The notes beneath the pieces were generated by a model. That model saw only the letters and a list, made by a program, of their open reading frames with translations. It did no database searches and was not told where the DNA came from. DNA of 64,000 nucleotides, from contig JBAMJV010004303.1 in assembly GCA_037951105.1 (NCBI GenBank), forward strand, positions 76,339 through 140,338. Reading direction: 5' to 3'. This DNA is from Echinarachnius parma. Its lineage: Eukaryota > Echinodermata > Echinoidea > Clypeasteroida > Echinarachniidae. Positions 50,201 through 57,364 of the stretch are shown piece by piece (the first letter of the stretch is position 1; each line of letters opens with the position of its first letter). A program made the translations under genes and the position numbers.

Positions 50201-51793
50201 GTTCTTGATCTTGTTGAAACTGGCGATGACATCCAAGCTCACATCTTTATTGAAAGGGTTAAGAAAAATGTAATACAAATAAGTATGTAACATAAATGAA
50301 AATGTAATATAAATAAAAAGGAACACAAAAAAAAACAGTAAACTACAAAGCCCTTCTGACGGTCGTTCGTCTCTGCAACCCTCTTCAAAATCTGTGATGG
50401 TCAGAAGCCCTTATAAACCTGGTGAAAACCCAAAGGATAAGAAATGTACGATGGATCACTGAACTGATGCAGCTTTAACACAAATAATTTCAGAGAAAAA
50501 ATTAACCAGAAATAAAAACAAAAATGCATAAAGGTAATAGGATTTCCCAGGGGGAACCATATATCTATTTCGTGTTGTTCTCCCTCTGTTTGCAAAAATT
50601 AAAAATAATCACCTTAAAGGGGTAGTTTAGTTTTGGTAGAGAGGGCGCTGCACATCACAATTTTTTTGTGAGGTAATAAAAAACTGAGTGTCGAATTGGA
50701 GAGAACATGCAGTTTTAATGGCAGAATAAACTTTATTTGGTCCAAATCGACCCAGAAACGGCTGAAATATCAATAAATATATCTGATCTCATAATTATTT
50801 GGGGCCCAAATAATTAGATGAATTTTTGAAAAAAATAAAAAAATGCTTGCACTTTTTCAACATTTTTCAAAAGCCTTTCAAATGTAAATAGTTGTTGATG
50901 ATCTCGCTATTTAATCATCATATCAATAAAACATCACATGCATTATTTTGAATGAAAAATGGTTGAAACCAATGCCTTTTTATAAAGCGCCCCCGTTTTA
51001 ATGGCTCTTTTTGAATGATAACAGGCTTTTTACTTGGTCGTTTATAATTTTGTATACCTTTCGATCATGATGGCGTTATAACTATTAGTTTATAATGTTA
51101 CTGTGCAGGTTTTGGCTACTTAAGTTCAGCCTTGCCAAAACTAAACTACCCCTTTAATTGTAACTATTAAAATTGACCTACAATTTTGTAATATTTTAAA
51201 ACGTACAATTAAAAACAAATCACAGATTGTACAACATACAGTCTCGATACTCGATCACAGCCCACATCCTACAGGTACAGGACCAGGAAAAGGCTACCAT
51301 TATGCACTTATTCATATACTACCGGCATTATATTGTTGTGTATCATAGGCACTGCATGTTTTTTTGAATGGGAACACATACCATCAAATCATGTATTTTC
51401 ATACTACTTGTATGACCATTTACATTGAAGATGTGCCGATATAACCATTTCTTACTCCTTACACAGCTACAATGCAAATGGTCATACTAGGGTATAACCA
51501 TAATTTACCATTTCCTGGGAGCACAGAGTACATAGACAACACATGGGTGGAGGTCAATAATCAAAACACCAACCATACATTGCCATTGCCCATGACAGCC
51601 ACAGCCTGCTACACACAAACAGTATGGTGAACATGTCTGTGTTGAGTGATTTCTTACATCTTTGATCAGATTTGGTCATCTCCTTTTGTAGAAAGCGGTC
51701 GTTCCTGAGGTTTGCGTCGCTGAAGTAGAACTCAACTTGCCGACAGACGTCCACCATCACCTTCTTCAATCGCTTCCGGGGTTTCTTCTCCAT
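27049..51793 (-). CDS. LARP7: LARP7, La-related protein 7 (7SK snRNP), nine coding exons
   Basis: Exons (- strand, in order): 51793-51658, 50244-50060, 49677-49513, 44785-43773, 39518-39389, 38584-38450, 37505-37355, 36573-36476, 27114-27049. All eight junctions have GT/AG and matching phases and give 692 codons. Domains: La motif (~res 8-100, with FYFSDANL), RRM1 (~105-180, with GNVVYISLP and KGFAFVEFE), Lys/Glu-rich linker (~180-490), a short helix [13 protein letters not shown], and xRRM (~560-670, RNP3-like YID and helix [12 protein letters not shown]). LARP7 binds the 3' U-tail and last stem-loop of 7SK snRNA and stabilises the nuclear particle that holds P-TEFb inactive; it also assists U6 modification. 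The vertebrate protein is ~580 residues; the extra length here is linker. Introns 1, 3, 4, 6 and 8 carry mobile or tandem repeats. Family assignment is firm; the exact N-terminus is inferred. Confidence 0.93.
27282..27974. mobile_element. TTAA-flanked element with telomere-like TIR
   Basis: Perfect 19-bp inverted termini TTAACCCTAACCAGGCCGG (27282-27300) and its complement (27956-27974). The inner sequence is AT-rich, with a GC-rich right side. Located in LARP7 intron 8, 167 bp from the last exon. Confidence 0.8.
29920..29946. repeat. G-tract
   Basis: A run of about 18 G after GGATGGAGG; one of many such tracts in the window. No gene was seen from 27975 to 29245, nor from 29950 to 31440, apart from AT-rich DNA and a second G-run near 30680. 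Confidence 0.6.
31440..31700. repeat. Minisatellite of CCAACGTTGGCC units
   Basis: Variants of GGCCCAACGTTGGCCC and GACGTGGGCCCAACGT recur about ten times in both orientations. The unit is itself close to palindromic. Confidence 0.75.
32605..33537. mobile_element. Foldback family D, complete copy
   Basis: TIRs begin TAGTATAGGTTTTCCCATCC and end GGATGGGAAAACCTATACTA. The interior is built of subrepeats such as TTCAATTTCGTC and its complement. 933 bp, no ORF. It defines the family seen at 1-616 and 6955-11580. Confidence 0.8.
33567..33586. repeat. 20-bp perfect palindrome
   Basis: TTCGATTGCGCGCAATCGAA, placed immediately left of the DR1-bearing element. Confidence 0.8.
33589..34517. mobile_element. 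Element with ~150-bp tandem units carrying nuclear-receptor-like sites
   Basis: Ends TTATGCCTCCGC and GCGGAGGCATAA are inverted. Five tandem units each contain CTGTGACCTTGACC and CTTGAGAT. Units 3-5 contain TGACCTTTGACCT at 33971, 34122 and 34273. A GGACGTAC 12-mer array follows (34395-34470), and then a GC-rich hairpin CCTCCGGCCACTTCGTTGG precedes the right end. Confidence 0.75.
34700..35280. repeat. Low-complexity block: C-tract, (GT)n and telomere-like repeat
   Basis: A C-tract at 34810-34827, (GT)n at 34855-34889 and 35203-35246, CCCTAACCCTAACCCTA at ~34916, and repeated GGTTGGACGCAGAA at ~35070 and ~35110. No gene. Confidence 0.8.
36476..36573 (-). CDS. LARP7: LARP7 coding exon 8: xRRM helix alpha3
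   Basis: Encodes [20 protein letters not shown] followed by a Lys-rich run ending GVNK. This is the extended C-terminal helix typical of xRRMs that inserts into the RNA stem-loop. Acceptor CATTGCAG|AT, donor AAG|GTATAG (phase 1 in, 0 out). The inverted-repeat arm of a large mobile element ends only ~35 bp past this donor. Confidence 0.9.
37355..37505 (-). CDS. LARP7: LARP7 coding exon 7: core of xRRM
   Basis: Encodes [20 protein letters not shown] then [18 protein letters not shown] and onward. AYID is the atypical RNP3 signature (Y-x-D) of xRRMs, and the Arg of HVRF is a usual RNA contact. Acceptor TTTGTAG|GAG, donor TCAG|GTACAG (phase 0 in, 1 out). Two clear partial copies of its 5' half with the acceptor, plus one decayed copy, lie just upstream at 37.59-38.03 kb. 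Confidence 0.9.
37590..38031 (-). pseudogene. Tandem partial copies of LARP7 exon 7
   Basis: Copies start at 37683 and 37865 with the acceptor TGTAG and codons [19 protein letters not shown], then diverge after ~75 nt and have no donor. A third, decayed copy (~38028) has lost the AG and carries an internal deletion. Spacing from the real exon is 178, 182 and ~163 bp. Copies lie upstream of the real exon in the transcript. Confidence 0.85.
38450..38584 (-). CDS. LARP7: LARP7 coding exon 6: entry into xRRM
   Basis: 45 codons, phase 0 at both ends. The second half, [20 protein letters not shown] followed by RKDIK, corresponds to beta1 and the start of helix alpha1 of the C-terminal xRRM. The first half is unstructured and Ser/Glu/Pro-rich. 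Acceptor TTTACAG|CAA, donor AAA|GTAAGT. Confidence 0.88.
39389..39518 (-). CDS. LARP7: LARP7 coding exon 5 (parental copy of a partial-exon array)
   Basis: Encodes [19 protein letters not shown] followed by [19 protein letters not shown] and a short tail, matching the conserved helix between linker and xRRM in LARP7 family members. Acceptor TTCTTCAG|GAAG, donor GCT|GTGAGT; phase 2 in, phase 0 out. It is the only copy, of the 18 similar sequences between 39.4 and 43.4 kb, that keeps both an open frame and a usable donor, so it is taken as the functional exon. The other 17 lie upstream of it in the direction of transcription. Confidence 0.88.
39690..43345 (-). pseudogene. Array of 17 partial LARP7 exon 5 copies
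   Basis: Exon-like copies with a 3' splice site (TTC[T/C]TCAG|GAAGG or close) begin at 39694, 40023, 40360, 40543, 40726, 40903, 41175, 41491, 41811, 41991, 42171, 42351, 42531, 42714, 42891 and 43329; one at ~43.1 kb lacks the acceptor. All replace the end of exon 5 with CTGTTTGGAACCAACC-like sequence and lack a donor. Most read a stop or frameshift at CTGTAGGAGTG; those at 40543 and 40726 stay open through [12 protein letters not shown]. Five consecutive copies are exactly 180 bp apart, with alternate units nearly identical (a 360-bp higher-order repeat). Confidence 0.9.
39720..43220. repeat. (TGGA)n microsatellite expansions within the exon 5 array
   Basis: Long GGAT/TGGA runs at 39727-39890, 40050-40265, 40935-41050, 41210-41365, 41525-41690, 42920-43020 and 43140-43200, with CATGGATGCATCGATTGATG between. 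Short arrays in other units show the expansion differs from unit to unit. These give spurious WMDG and HPSI ORFs. Confidence 0.95.
43640..43735 (+). repeat. Degenerate copy of the tRNA-like SINE in LARP7 intron 4
   Basis: TTTAGCTCAGCTTGTCTAGC and a B-box-like GGTTTGAATCC are followed by the same tail (CCCATTTTGTTTGCT) as the copy near 1 kb. A shorter tail-only remnant (GGAATCCCATTGTGTTTGCT) lies near 28.99-29.02 kb. Confidence 0.55.
43773..44785 (-). CDS. LARP7: LARP7 coding exon 4: charged linker
   Basis: A 1013-nt exon, residues 163-499 plus two bases. It opens [17 protein letters not shown], the conserved end of RRM1, then becomes a low-complexity Lys/Arg/Glu/Asp linker with acidic runs (for example [13 protein letters not shown]) and clustered basic tracts that could act as nuclear localisation signals. 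It ends [12 protein letters not shown], a conserved segment ahead of the exon 5 helix. Acceptor TTCAG|CTG, donor TCCAA|GTGAGT (phase 2). Long ORFs on the opposite strand here are composition shadows. Confidence 0.9.
45119..45543. mobile_element. TTAA MITE family F, complete copy
   Basis: Ends TTAAAGGGGACCACCA and TGGTGGTGCCTTTTAA. The interior contains TTGCAAAGGGTTGTGTAATT and ATCCCGGACGATTCGTTCGC. Other copies: 14855-15110 (inside the hAT-like element), 24000-24290 in part, and 63000-63400. Confidence 0.75.
45595..45688. mobile_element. 94-bp TTAA micro-foldback
   Basis: Perfect termini TTAACCCATTCAGGACT and AGTCCTGAATGGGTTAA with a ~60-bp interior. Related half-ends (TTCAGGACT, AGTCCTG) lie near 28.86 and 38.21-38.27 kb. 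Confidence 0.8.
45907..49250 (-). mobile_element. Near-complete CR1/L2-group non-LTR retrotransposon in LARP7 intron 3
   Basis: Same strand as LARP7. Contains one long ORF (49224-46195). The 3' end on the - strand is AGATTTGAAATAAATGATCA then CAATTCAATTCAAATTC, a pentamer-like tail rather than poly(A), as is usual for this group. The 5' end near 49250 is approximate; target-site duplications were not found. Confidence 0.85.
46195..49224 (-). CDS. Retrotransposon endonuclease-reverse transcriptase ORF, 1009 codons, uninterrupted
   Basis: N-terminal APE-type endonuclease (~res 70-310): [35 protein letters not shown] and the catalytic VSDHFPIYC. Reverse transcriptase (~500-790): [73 protein letters not shown] and the active site FADDTSVF. 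C-terminal region: [17 protein letters not shown] and [13 protein letters not shown]. All catalytic residues appear present and no stop or frameshift is seen, so the insertion is young. No separate ORF1 was seen. Jockey-superfamily (CR1/L2-like) placement is from motif pattern only. Confidence 0.92.
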   Translation of the reverse strand: MNWKTLSSQKYQNCETLIVHNMLNGMHHTKYLLKLTELLSPIDSEDSIYGPNQNYFLPNEFNDFFKEQQIHNRFSYLHLNCRSLKKNFDSFSLFLDSIDNKFCAIGLTETWLKPNDPVYNVDSYTFIGNTRQDRVGGGVGAYIRNDFKFVHRLDLDIFTDFIECIFIEIKSFPKNILFSVIYRPPNSSLPLFIESLTSVLHKVNKESNISYFTGDFNLNLLDAHSCHQVNEFLDVFMCNSMYPVIHFPTRVSDHSATLIDNIFTNDLNNILSGIILVDVSDHFPIYCIHNDFVNDTSRITKKRDLCDRNINIFIEKLKKVPWRINNNDPNVKYDNFLHQFMEIYDECFPLKNKIVKLRKDKPWFNEELRKLCKKRYDLYKQFIKNPTAYRERIYKEFRNKVNNEIKRIKNAYFKKLFSDVKYNMKKTWDVINKALGKTSKSSMIDCIEVNDQKITDEYDIAQSFNEYFVNIGISLSNHLQSDNINENDFVQYLEENPQTAFFKPITPGEIVTIICNFQNRSSAGCDDINISIIKKVIHIICFPLCNIFNSSLNTGIFPDKLKVAKVTPVYKSGLSSSLNNYRPISVLPVFSKILEKCIYNRLLNFLEKCDILSNTQYGFRAGHSTSSAIIDLVAKVSSAFNSKNILLGLFLDLSKAFDTLDHSILLYKLHNYGIRGVLLKLFQSYLSNRKQYVVINNHKSDMSAIECGVPQGSILGPLLFLVYMNDICNVSNKLQFILFADDTSVFMSGDDIDTLILNFNFELFKINQWLILNKLVLNVNKTRYMFFTHKKIDYDNVVICMNDKIIQRADSFKFLGVLIDSKLVWHDHIDTVCNKLSKCIGILNRLKFFPRNILLMIYNAIISPYLHYCNTTWANNCNYSMMRLFRLQKKSVRLVYHAHYLAHTKPIFCDLKLLNVFDLNNFNIAIFMYLCFKDLIPCSLANLFHLNSDKYTYNMRNQLTYSLPRVNNNVAMNSICFKGPKIWNKLPIHVKLSPTLSAFKRRYRLILLQ
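49265..49500. repeat. Direct repeat of ~75 bp, period ~156 bp
   Basis: TTGACTACGGGAACC[A/G]GGTGGG then TTGTGTACAAAG at 49277 and 49432. A short dispersed-repeat pair lying between the retrotransposon and LARP7 exon 3. Confidence 0.7.
49513..49677 (-). CDS. LARP7: LARP7 coding exon 3: RRM1
   Basis: Residues 108-162, phase 0 at both ends. It carries most of RRM1: beta1 region [19 protein letters not shown]2-adjacent [11 protein letters not shown] and RNP1-like [13 protein letters not shown]1 packs against the La motif, and together they hold the UUU-3'OH end of the RNA. Acceptor TTTTCAG|GAA, donor GAG|GTAAAT. Confidence 0.92.
50060..50244 (-). CDS. LARP7: LARP7 coding exon 2: second half of La motif
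   Basis: Residues 46-107. Visible segments are [19 protein letters not shown] and [10 protein letters not shown], the winged-helix half of the La motif and the linker to RRM1. The acceptor is AATAAAG|AT and the donor ATGTG|GTAAGT; phase 1 in, phase 0 out. The acceptor has a weak pyrimidine tract but is the only one that keeps the frame. Confidence 0.88.
50614..51157. mobile_element. TTAA MITE family A, complete copy in LARP7 intron 1
   Basis: Begins TTAAAGGGGTAGTTTAGTTT and ends AAACTAAACTACCCCTTTAA. 544 bp; best-preserved member of the family and a good reference for the TIR. Confidence 0.85.
51658..51793 (-). CDS. LARP7: LARP7 coding exon 1: start and first half of La motif
   Basis: Encodes residues 1-45, beginning [12 protein letters not shown] and running into the La motif signature [19 protein letters not shown]. 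The ATG at 51793 is the only in-frame start after an in-frame TAA at 51874-51872. The basic leader matches the KKR-rich run before the La motif in other LARP7 proteins. The exon ends AGA T|GTAAGA (phase 1). The codon completed across the junction is TAT, giving the Tyr-Val pair expected there. A pyrimidine-rich acceptor near 51930 suggests the exon also carries 5' UTR. Confidence 0.88.
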
Positions 51794-52232
51794 CCTCTCT
51801 CTTAGTGTTAGTCTTGGGCTTGAGAATAGCAGTTTGGCCTTGAGTGTGAACCTCCCCTGCAAGCATGGGGCTTATAAATGCGTTGTGTTGTGTGTGAACT
51901 AGTAGCTTCGGGTCCTCAGGATTAAAACTTGATTGGAAAAGAAAAAATACATTCATGATAGTTGAACATCGGAACACTTCTTTAATCGGAACACAATCTT
52001 TAATATCTTTTTAACAAAAGGGAAATTCTAAAAACCAAAACCAGTTCCATGCTTACAAGTATTGTTAATACAAATACAACAAGGGATGAGGGAATCGTTA
52101 GAATTCCAAGTAGATTTTGAGGATTCGAACAATGTTACTAGATCCCTTTAAATGTGCCCAGCACAGCACCTGCTGCATACCTGTGAACTGTCATACATTA
52201 CTTTGTACATGTTAGTGTTACACACATCATAG

Positions 52233-52664
52233 AGGCACTGATTTTCCGTTTTTAAAAAAGGCCTTTTCCGTTTCAGAAAATCAGGAATTCCGTTTTTACC
52301 TGCCTGAAAAACGGAAATTCCGTTTTGCCATAGACTTTGTACATGTGAAAAACTGCAAATTCCGTTTACATAGAACTCCATACAAAATTTAATGAGTAGG
52401 GTAAAATCATGATTTTCACCCACAAATCATCAAAATTTGGGGGGAATGTGTCCTGCCTGATATCAGGAAGGACTTACCACAGGCCAGAGAGTAAATATCT
52501 TTAAAATTCATTTAATAATGATTAATGCTGAGTTGGTTTGGTCGATCACACCGGTTCCCCACCGTCACCAGCAGGTCCCGGTTTCGTTTTCTTTGGAACG
52601 GGGTCCGAAAAAGAAAGAGGTCAATTCCGCGATTTTCCGCGATCGCGGAAAATCAGTGCCCCTA
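52233..52664. mobile_element. Small TIR element with 9-bp flanking direct repeat
   Basis: Inverted ends AGGCACTGATTTTCCG and CGGAAAATCAGTGCC, flanked by exact ACATCATAG at 52224-52232 and 52665-52673. Interior repeats of AAACGGAAATTCCGTTTT type. Probably hAT-like (8-bp duplication plus one chance base). Confidence 0.7.
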
Positions 52665-53196
52665 ACATCATAGTTCTATTCCTTTATTTGATATCGGTAG
52701 CATCACCCGGACTCGGGTCGTAGACAGAGTCAACTCAAAGTGAATTCGCCAACACCCCTCACGCAATCCGTACAGTAGCCCTGCCGCGCGAAAAAATATG
52801 CACTGTCAGCAATAACAATGTGATTCTGACTTCTGTGCGTAAATAATTTATGTAATTATAAACAAACACAGTGAAAGTGAAACAGTAGTAGGGCCTATTG
52901 GCGAGGACAGACAGTCGGCTGAGCTACGGTGACCTGCACTGCAGCTGGCAGCTTGCTACTGTGTTAGGCCTTAGGTTAGATTGATCCAGATACAATTATT
53001 GCAATAGAGGCGGAGAGCATTCTGCCATTGAACTGATTTTTGTCATTCGACTCAGTCTTTGACTTGGTCTTTGAGTCTTTGTTGGCACTTGGCATGTTTT
53101 TGGAAAAGATTAATCACGGAAAGACCAATGCCATGGCGATGGCGATGACCGATGTCACATCTACAACATATGATCAGGCAATTCCAAATATGGCCC

Positions 53197-53575
53197 TTTC
53201 TGTAATATGGCCCCCCTGTTTATCAGCTGATTAAGCACATTAACACAGATAAATCTGCGCAGTGAACTTCTTTTGCTTATCTATTTTCCTCTGTGGTTAA
53301 GCGCAATAAGAATCATCACGCAAGCAAAAACCATCTTCTGCGCGCTATAGTCAAGTGTGTACAAATGAATGGGAAATTTGTTTGCACAGGGGAATAATTG
53401 ACATCGTTTCAGAATCGGCTCAGATTTGGCAGATTTGTCAAGTTTATACAAATGTTTTGTGGATAAATGTAATCTTGAAGATTTTAAGAACACTTTGATG
53501 GCACTTTTATTGGAAAAAGTTTATCATTTATCAAAGAAAACGGACCTTTTAAATAGGGGGGCCATATTACGGCAC
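53197..53575. mobile_element. TIR element with GTAATATGGCCCCCC ends
   Basis: Left TGTAATATGGCCCCCCTGTT and right AATAGGGGGGCCATATTACG are inverted. ~380 bp without a coding signal. Confidence 0.65.
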
Positions 53576-55680
53576 CTTCTTTCAATGTGATTTGTTTACG
53601 CAATGAAATGCAAATCGCCATTAGCATTACCATTACGGCCTTTTACGGGACAAGTACGATTGCAATCGGCAAAATGGTATGGCATTGTTTTTATCTTCAT
53701 TTGAACTAAAGTTCATTCTTGACGAATTTTGTGGCTTCTTCAAAGATATTTTTTCAGATATCGGCCATATTCGGACACCGCATCATTATTGTAAATGGTC
53801 CTGATGTCAGCAATAATTTGTAGAGCTCATGAGACATGATAATATTATAGCGCATCCGTTAGTCATGCATGCCAAGTCGTCGTGGGCACGTCTTCAAAGC
53901 GAATGCCTTTTCTCTAAAGTTTATAATGTCTTACTGAAGTCAATAACATGCACCTGTCCACAAAACGTGAATGCAATGTCAATGTCCAATGACAATGCGT
54001 TGCACGCCGCGCTGTTGCCGTTGCGAATTTCACTCACCAGCGGTTAATCAGTAGATTGCGTGCCGAACCTGCCCCGTGTTTGTGCTAGTCCCATATCGAT
54101 GTCGATGAGAAGCCCGCGAGCAGAATGTTTTATTTTTTGTGATTTTAACGTTTTGCTATAATGCTTTATCGAAATGATCCCTATATTCTATCATTTTGAA
54201 ATTCCTGACAATTTTAATAATAAAGGTAGGAAGCAACACATAATTACCTAAAATCTGGAGAACAGTCGTTTTTTTCCAGCAGCCAAGATAGAAGTTGGCC
54301 GGAAAGTTACCGAATTCGATTCCGACGTCGCCGGCCTACCCGGCAAATATACACCAACGAACGTTGAGGGCGTAAACACGAGACCACACCACAGAAATAC
54401 AATATTATAATTACCCACGCTTACCCACGCCGATGAAATCGGCAGGGGGTTATGTAAAGGGTTCCGTATGTTTGTTTGTTTGTCTGTTTTTTTTTTTTTT
54501 TTTTTGTTTGTTTGTTTGTTTGTGTACAAGATAACTAGAGAACGGGTGAACGGATTTGCACCAAATTTTCAGGGAATGTTTGGATAGTGACATGGAAGAA
54601 TCGATTAGATTTTGGTGATGATTGGTTGACCCCTGCAAATTCTGTGGAACCTTGAAGTTTGAGTATGTATTTAATGCACGTGTGTGCCTAAATAATATCT
54701 GCACGTTATAGGCGCGGTACGGTAACCTCGCTGAATCCAATCGAGCAGCAACTAACAAGTTTAGTCCAGGTGTGCATCGCGATCGCGCGCACGGTACCAT
54801 ATGTTATGGTACGGTACTTTCGATTCCGGGTTAATTAATACGGAACGGAATTGAATTGCAACACGCTGATCTGAACTTTGAAGCGCCAAGAAATTGGTAA
54901 GTTTCCGAAAAATACATTTATTTATTTAATAATTATTATTGACCCGACACTAATGTGAAGATGAACAGATGTTCATTTTTACATATTGAATACATCTAGA
55001 CTGGTTAGAATCAGGAAAATAGGGGAAAATGGATTGATTATACAAAAGTAAAACAGTGTGCAGTCTCATTGTCAATAATTTTGTACACTGCCTCGCCATG
55101 GGGCTGCCGCGCCGCAAGCAAGCGGCCTACACCCTGGCCTAGGCATTTTCACTGCAGTTCGCCAGTTGCAGTCGCAAAATAATAATTAATGGCATTAATG
55201 CACACATCCTGGCCCAATGACCAGAACAATGGTGATGATCCTCTCAAGTGGACAATTTACATGCAATTTAAACTTATACGCTTAAGATAAACATACAGTT
55301 CATACACTCGTTCTGTTCAACGGTTGATCACTATGTTTTAGGATGCATCGGTAAGCAAAACAGGGTTGAGGCCGACGAAGGGGTAGAACAGGGCTAATGG
55401 GAGGCGTGGGTATGCTGACTTTGTCGGCCTTCTAGTTTAATATCTTCATGGTAGCTGACCTGTACTCCAGTGATTGACGAATGATGTCACTGCAGGTCAA
55501 CAATAGAATTTGCTCTGGAGGGTTTTTTAGGAGGTGGGGCTTAGCAACATGAAGACAAATAAATGATAAAATGTTTACAAATATACAAAACATATTTGGG
55601 TCAAACCGTTTACAAATATTGAATGTGTACATTAATACAGATGAACATAGGTCAACATGCATTTGGGTTGCAGGGCCCCT

Positions 55681-56192
55681 TTAAAGGGCAATGAAACCCA
55701 AGAAAAATGTTACTTTCATAGTCTTGCAGAGATTAAGAAGAACAATCTCTGAAAGTTAGAGCATAATCGGGTAATAAACAAGAAAACTACGGCTCTTTGA
55801 AGATGTCCATTTATTCCTATGGGGAACTCAAATTGGCAACGCACTCTGTTAGGTGTGTGGACAACTCCCCATATGTTTTGTACACAAATGTTCCCATTTT
55901 TACAGTTTTCTTCATAGTCACATTTTCCCATTCCCCCAACTCATGATATGTTATGTATAAAAGCATTCTACAAAACATATGTTGAACTCGAACGAAGGGT
56001 AAACATACATTTTGAGAAAATTTAACAAAACTGAAATTTTTTGTACAAAATGTATGGGGAGTTGTCCACAACTTTGACAGAGTGCGTTGCCAATTTGAGT
56101 CACTCAAAGAAATACATGGCTCTTTTCAAAGAGCCATAGTTTTTCTTATTTCTTGACCGATTGTGCTCAAATTTTCAAAGACTTTTAATTAT
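55681..56192. mobile_element. TTAA foldback MITE family B, second copy
   Basis: Begins TTAAAGGGCAATGAAACCC and mirrors itself through CAAATTGGCAACGCACTCTG; the right end (~56190) is truncated. Homologous to 18778-19349. Confidence 0.7.
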
Positions 56193-57255
56193 ATTTAGTG
56201 TCTTATTGTGCATACAACAATTTGTCTGGATTTATCCTTTAAATGCCATGGCAACTGCAACACAAATGAGTGCGCAATGCGTAATTACTTTAGCTTTTTG
56301 CGTAATGTGTTATTTTATCCAATGAATCCACGTCTGGTAATTTATTCAAATGAACAAACTCTGACGTACTACCTCATTTGCATTCACTTCAGGACTTATT
56401 TTCAAAAACTCGCTGCTGAAGGCGTGGCCTATCTCTGTGGTTAAAACCAAAGACTGTAGAGACAGCTACAGCTCACTGGCGGTCGCGCAGCGATGTCCCT
56501 TCAAACAGAATGAAGATTCAAATCGAGCTTAAGCCTAGAGCTTAGTAGCCATATGAAATTTATTATATCACTGTATTTGTATCATTTTTATTAATAAAAA
56601 AACATTTTAAAATTATAGACGATTGCTTTTTTTGGAAATTCAGTTCCATTCTTTAGTAAGAATTTAAAAGAAAATAAGGATCAAAATGTACTTACAAATA
56701 TTCGGCAAATCAGGCTAGCATGAAGATTGAGCAACAGCTTAAGTGTCGACCTTAGTAACCTATAGGAATATGTTTTTATGTAGAATTAATATTATCCTCA
56801 TGATAAGAAAAATATTTAAAAATTATAGTCGATAGCGATTTTACAATTGAAATCAAAGCTGTGAGAAACATATTTTTTAAATTTAAAGATTTGTTACCGT
56901 GTAGAGAAAAATGGCAATGGCTACTCGCGTGTTATAATGTTAATGCGCGCTCAGTCCGCGCACTGTCTTTATTTAATTCTTTATAATTGTACGCGCAAAT
57001 TGTGCGCAAAGCAAATTTCACGCGCGATATGCAAATTTAGGGTCGTCAAACTTTATCACGTCATCTTGAAGTTATTTTTAGTCAGGCGAAGTAAACATTG
57101 TTATTGTGACGTCATAATGAAAAGCCTGCGTATCAAAGTGCGTGTTAATTTTGTACATCGCGCTCTGCCCATTCACGTTGTACAGGATAATTGCACAGTG
57201 GTCGGTCTTTCCATTAAGCGTCTTTGTTAAAACGCTATATGAATATTCAGTTGGG
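56193..57255. other. Region without recognisable genes
   Basis: AT-rich sequence with a GC-rich patch of CGCGC motifs at 56925-57030. I see no splice-site-bounded ORF with a protein-like pattern. Confidence 0.4.
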
Positions 57256-57364
57256 CTCCTAGTATTTATATTGTATTTCTGTGAGACCGCAACACGTAAG
57301 TGTTTACGCCCTCAACGTTCGTTGATATACACTATACGTGATTTTGCATTGCCAATTTAAAGCA

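Larger units (their letters stand above)
54343..57340. repeat. Inverted repeat pair ~2.9 kb apart
   Basis: CAACGAACGTTGAGGGCGTA followed by AACAC and CACAGAAATACAATAT at 54350-54410 recurs inverted at 57256-57335. It may mark the ends of a larger element. Inside are a family B MITE and a (GTTT)n run at 54470-54525; no gene is visible. Confidence 0.5.

Noticed and set aside
54248-54800. Possible exons on the - strand
   Set aside because: The ORFs run through a poly-T/GTTT tract and show no recognisable protein pattern.
55817-56107. 96-codon ORF on the - strand
   Set aside because: Lies entirely within a family B foldback MITE; the related copy at 18.8-19.3 kb does not preserve it.
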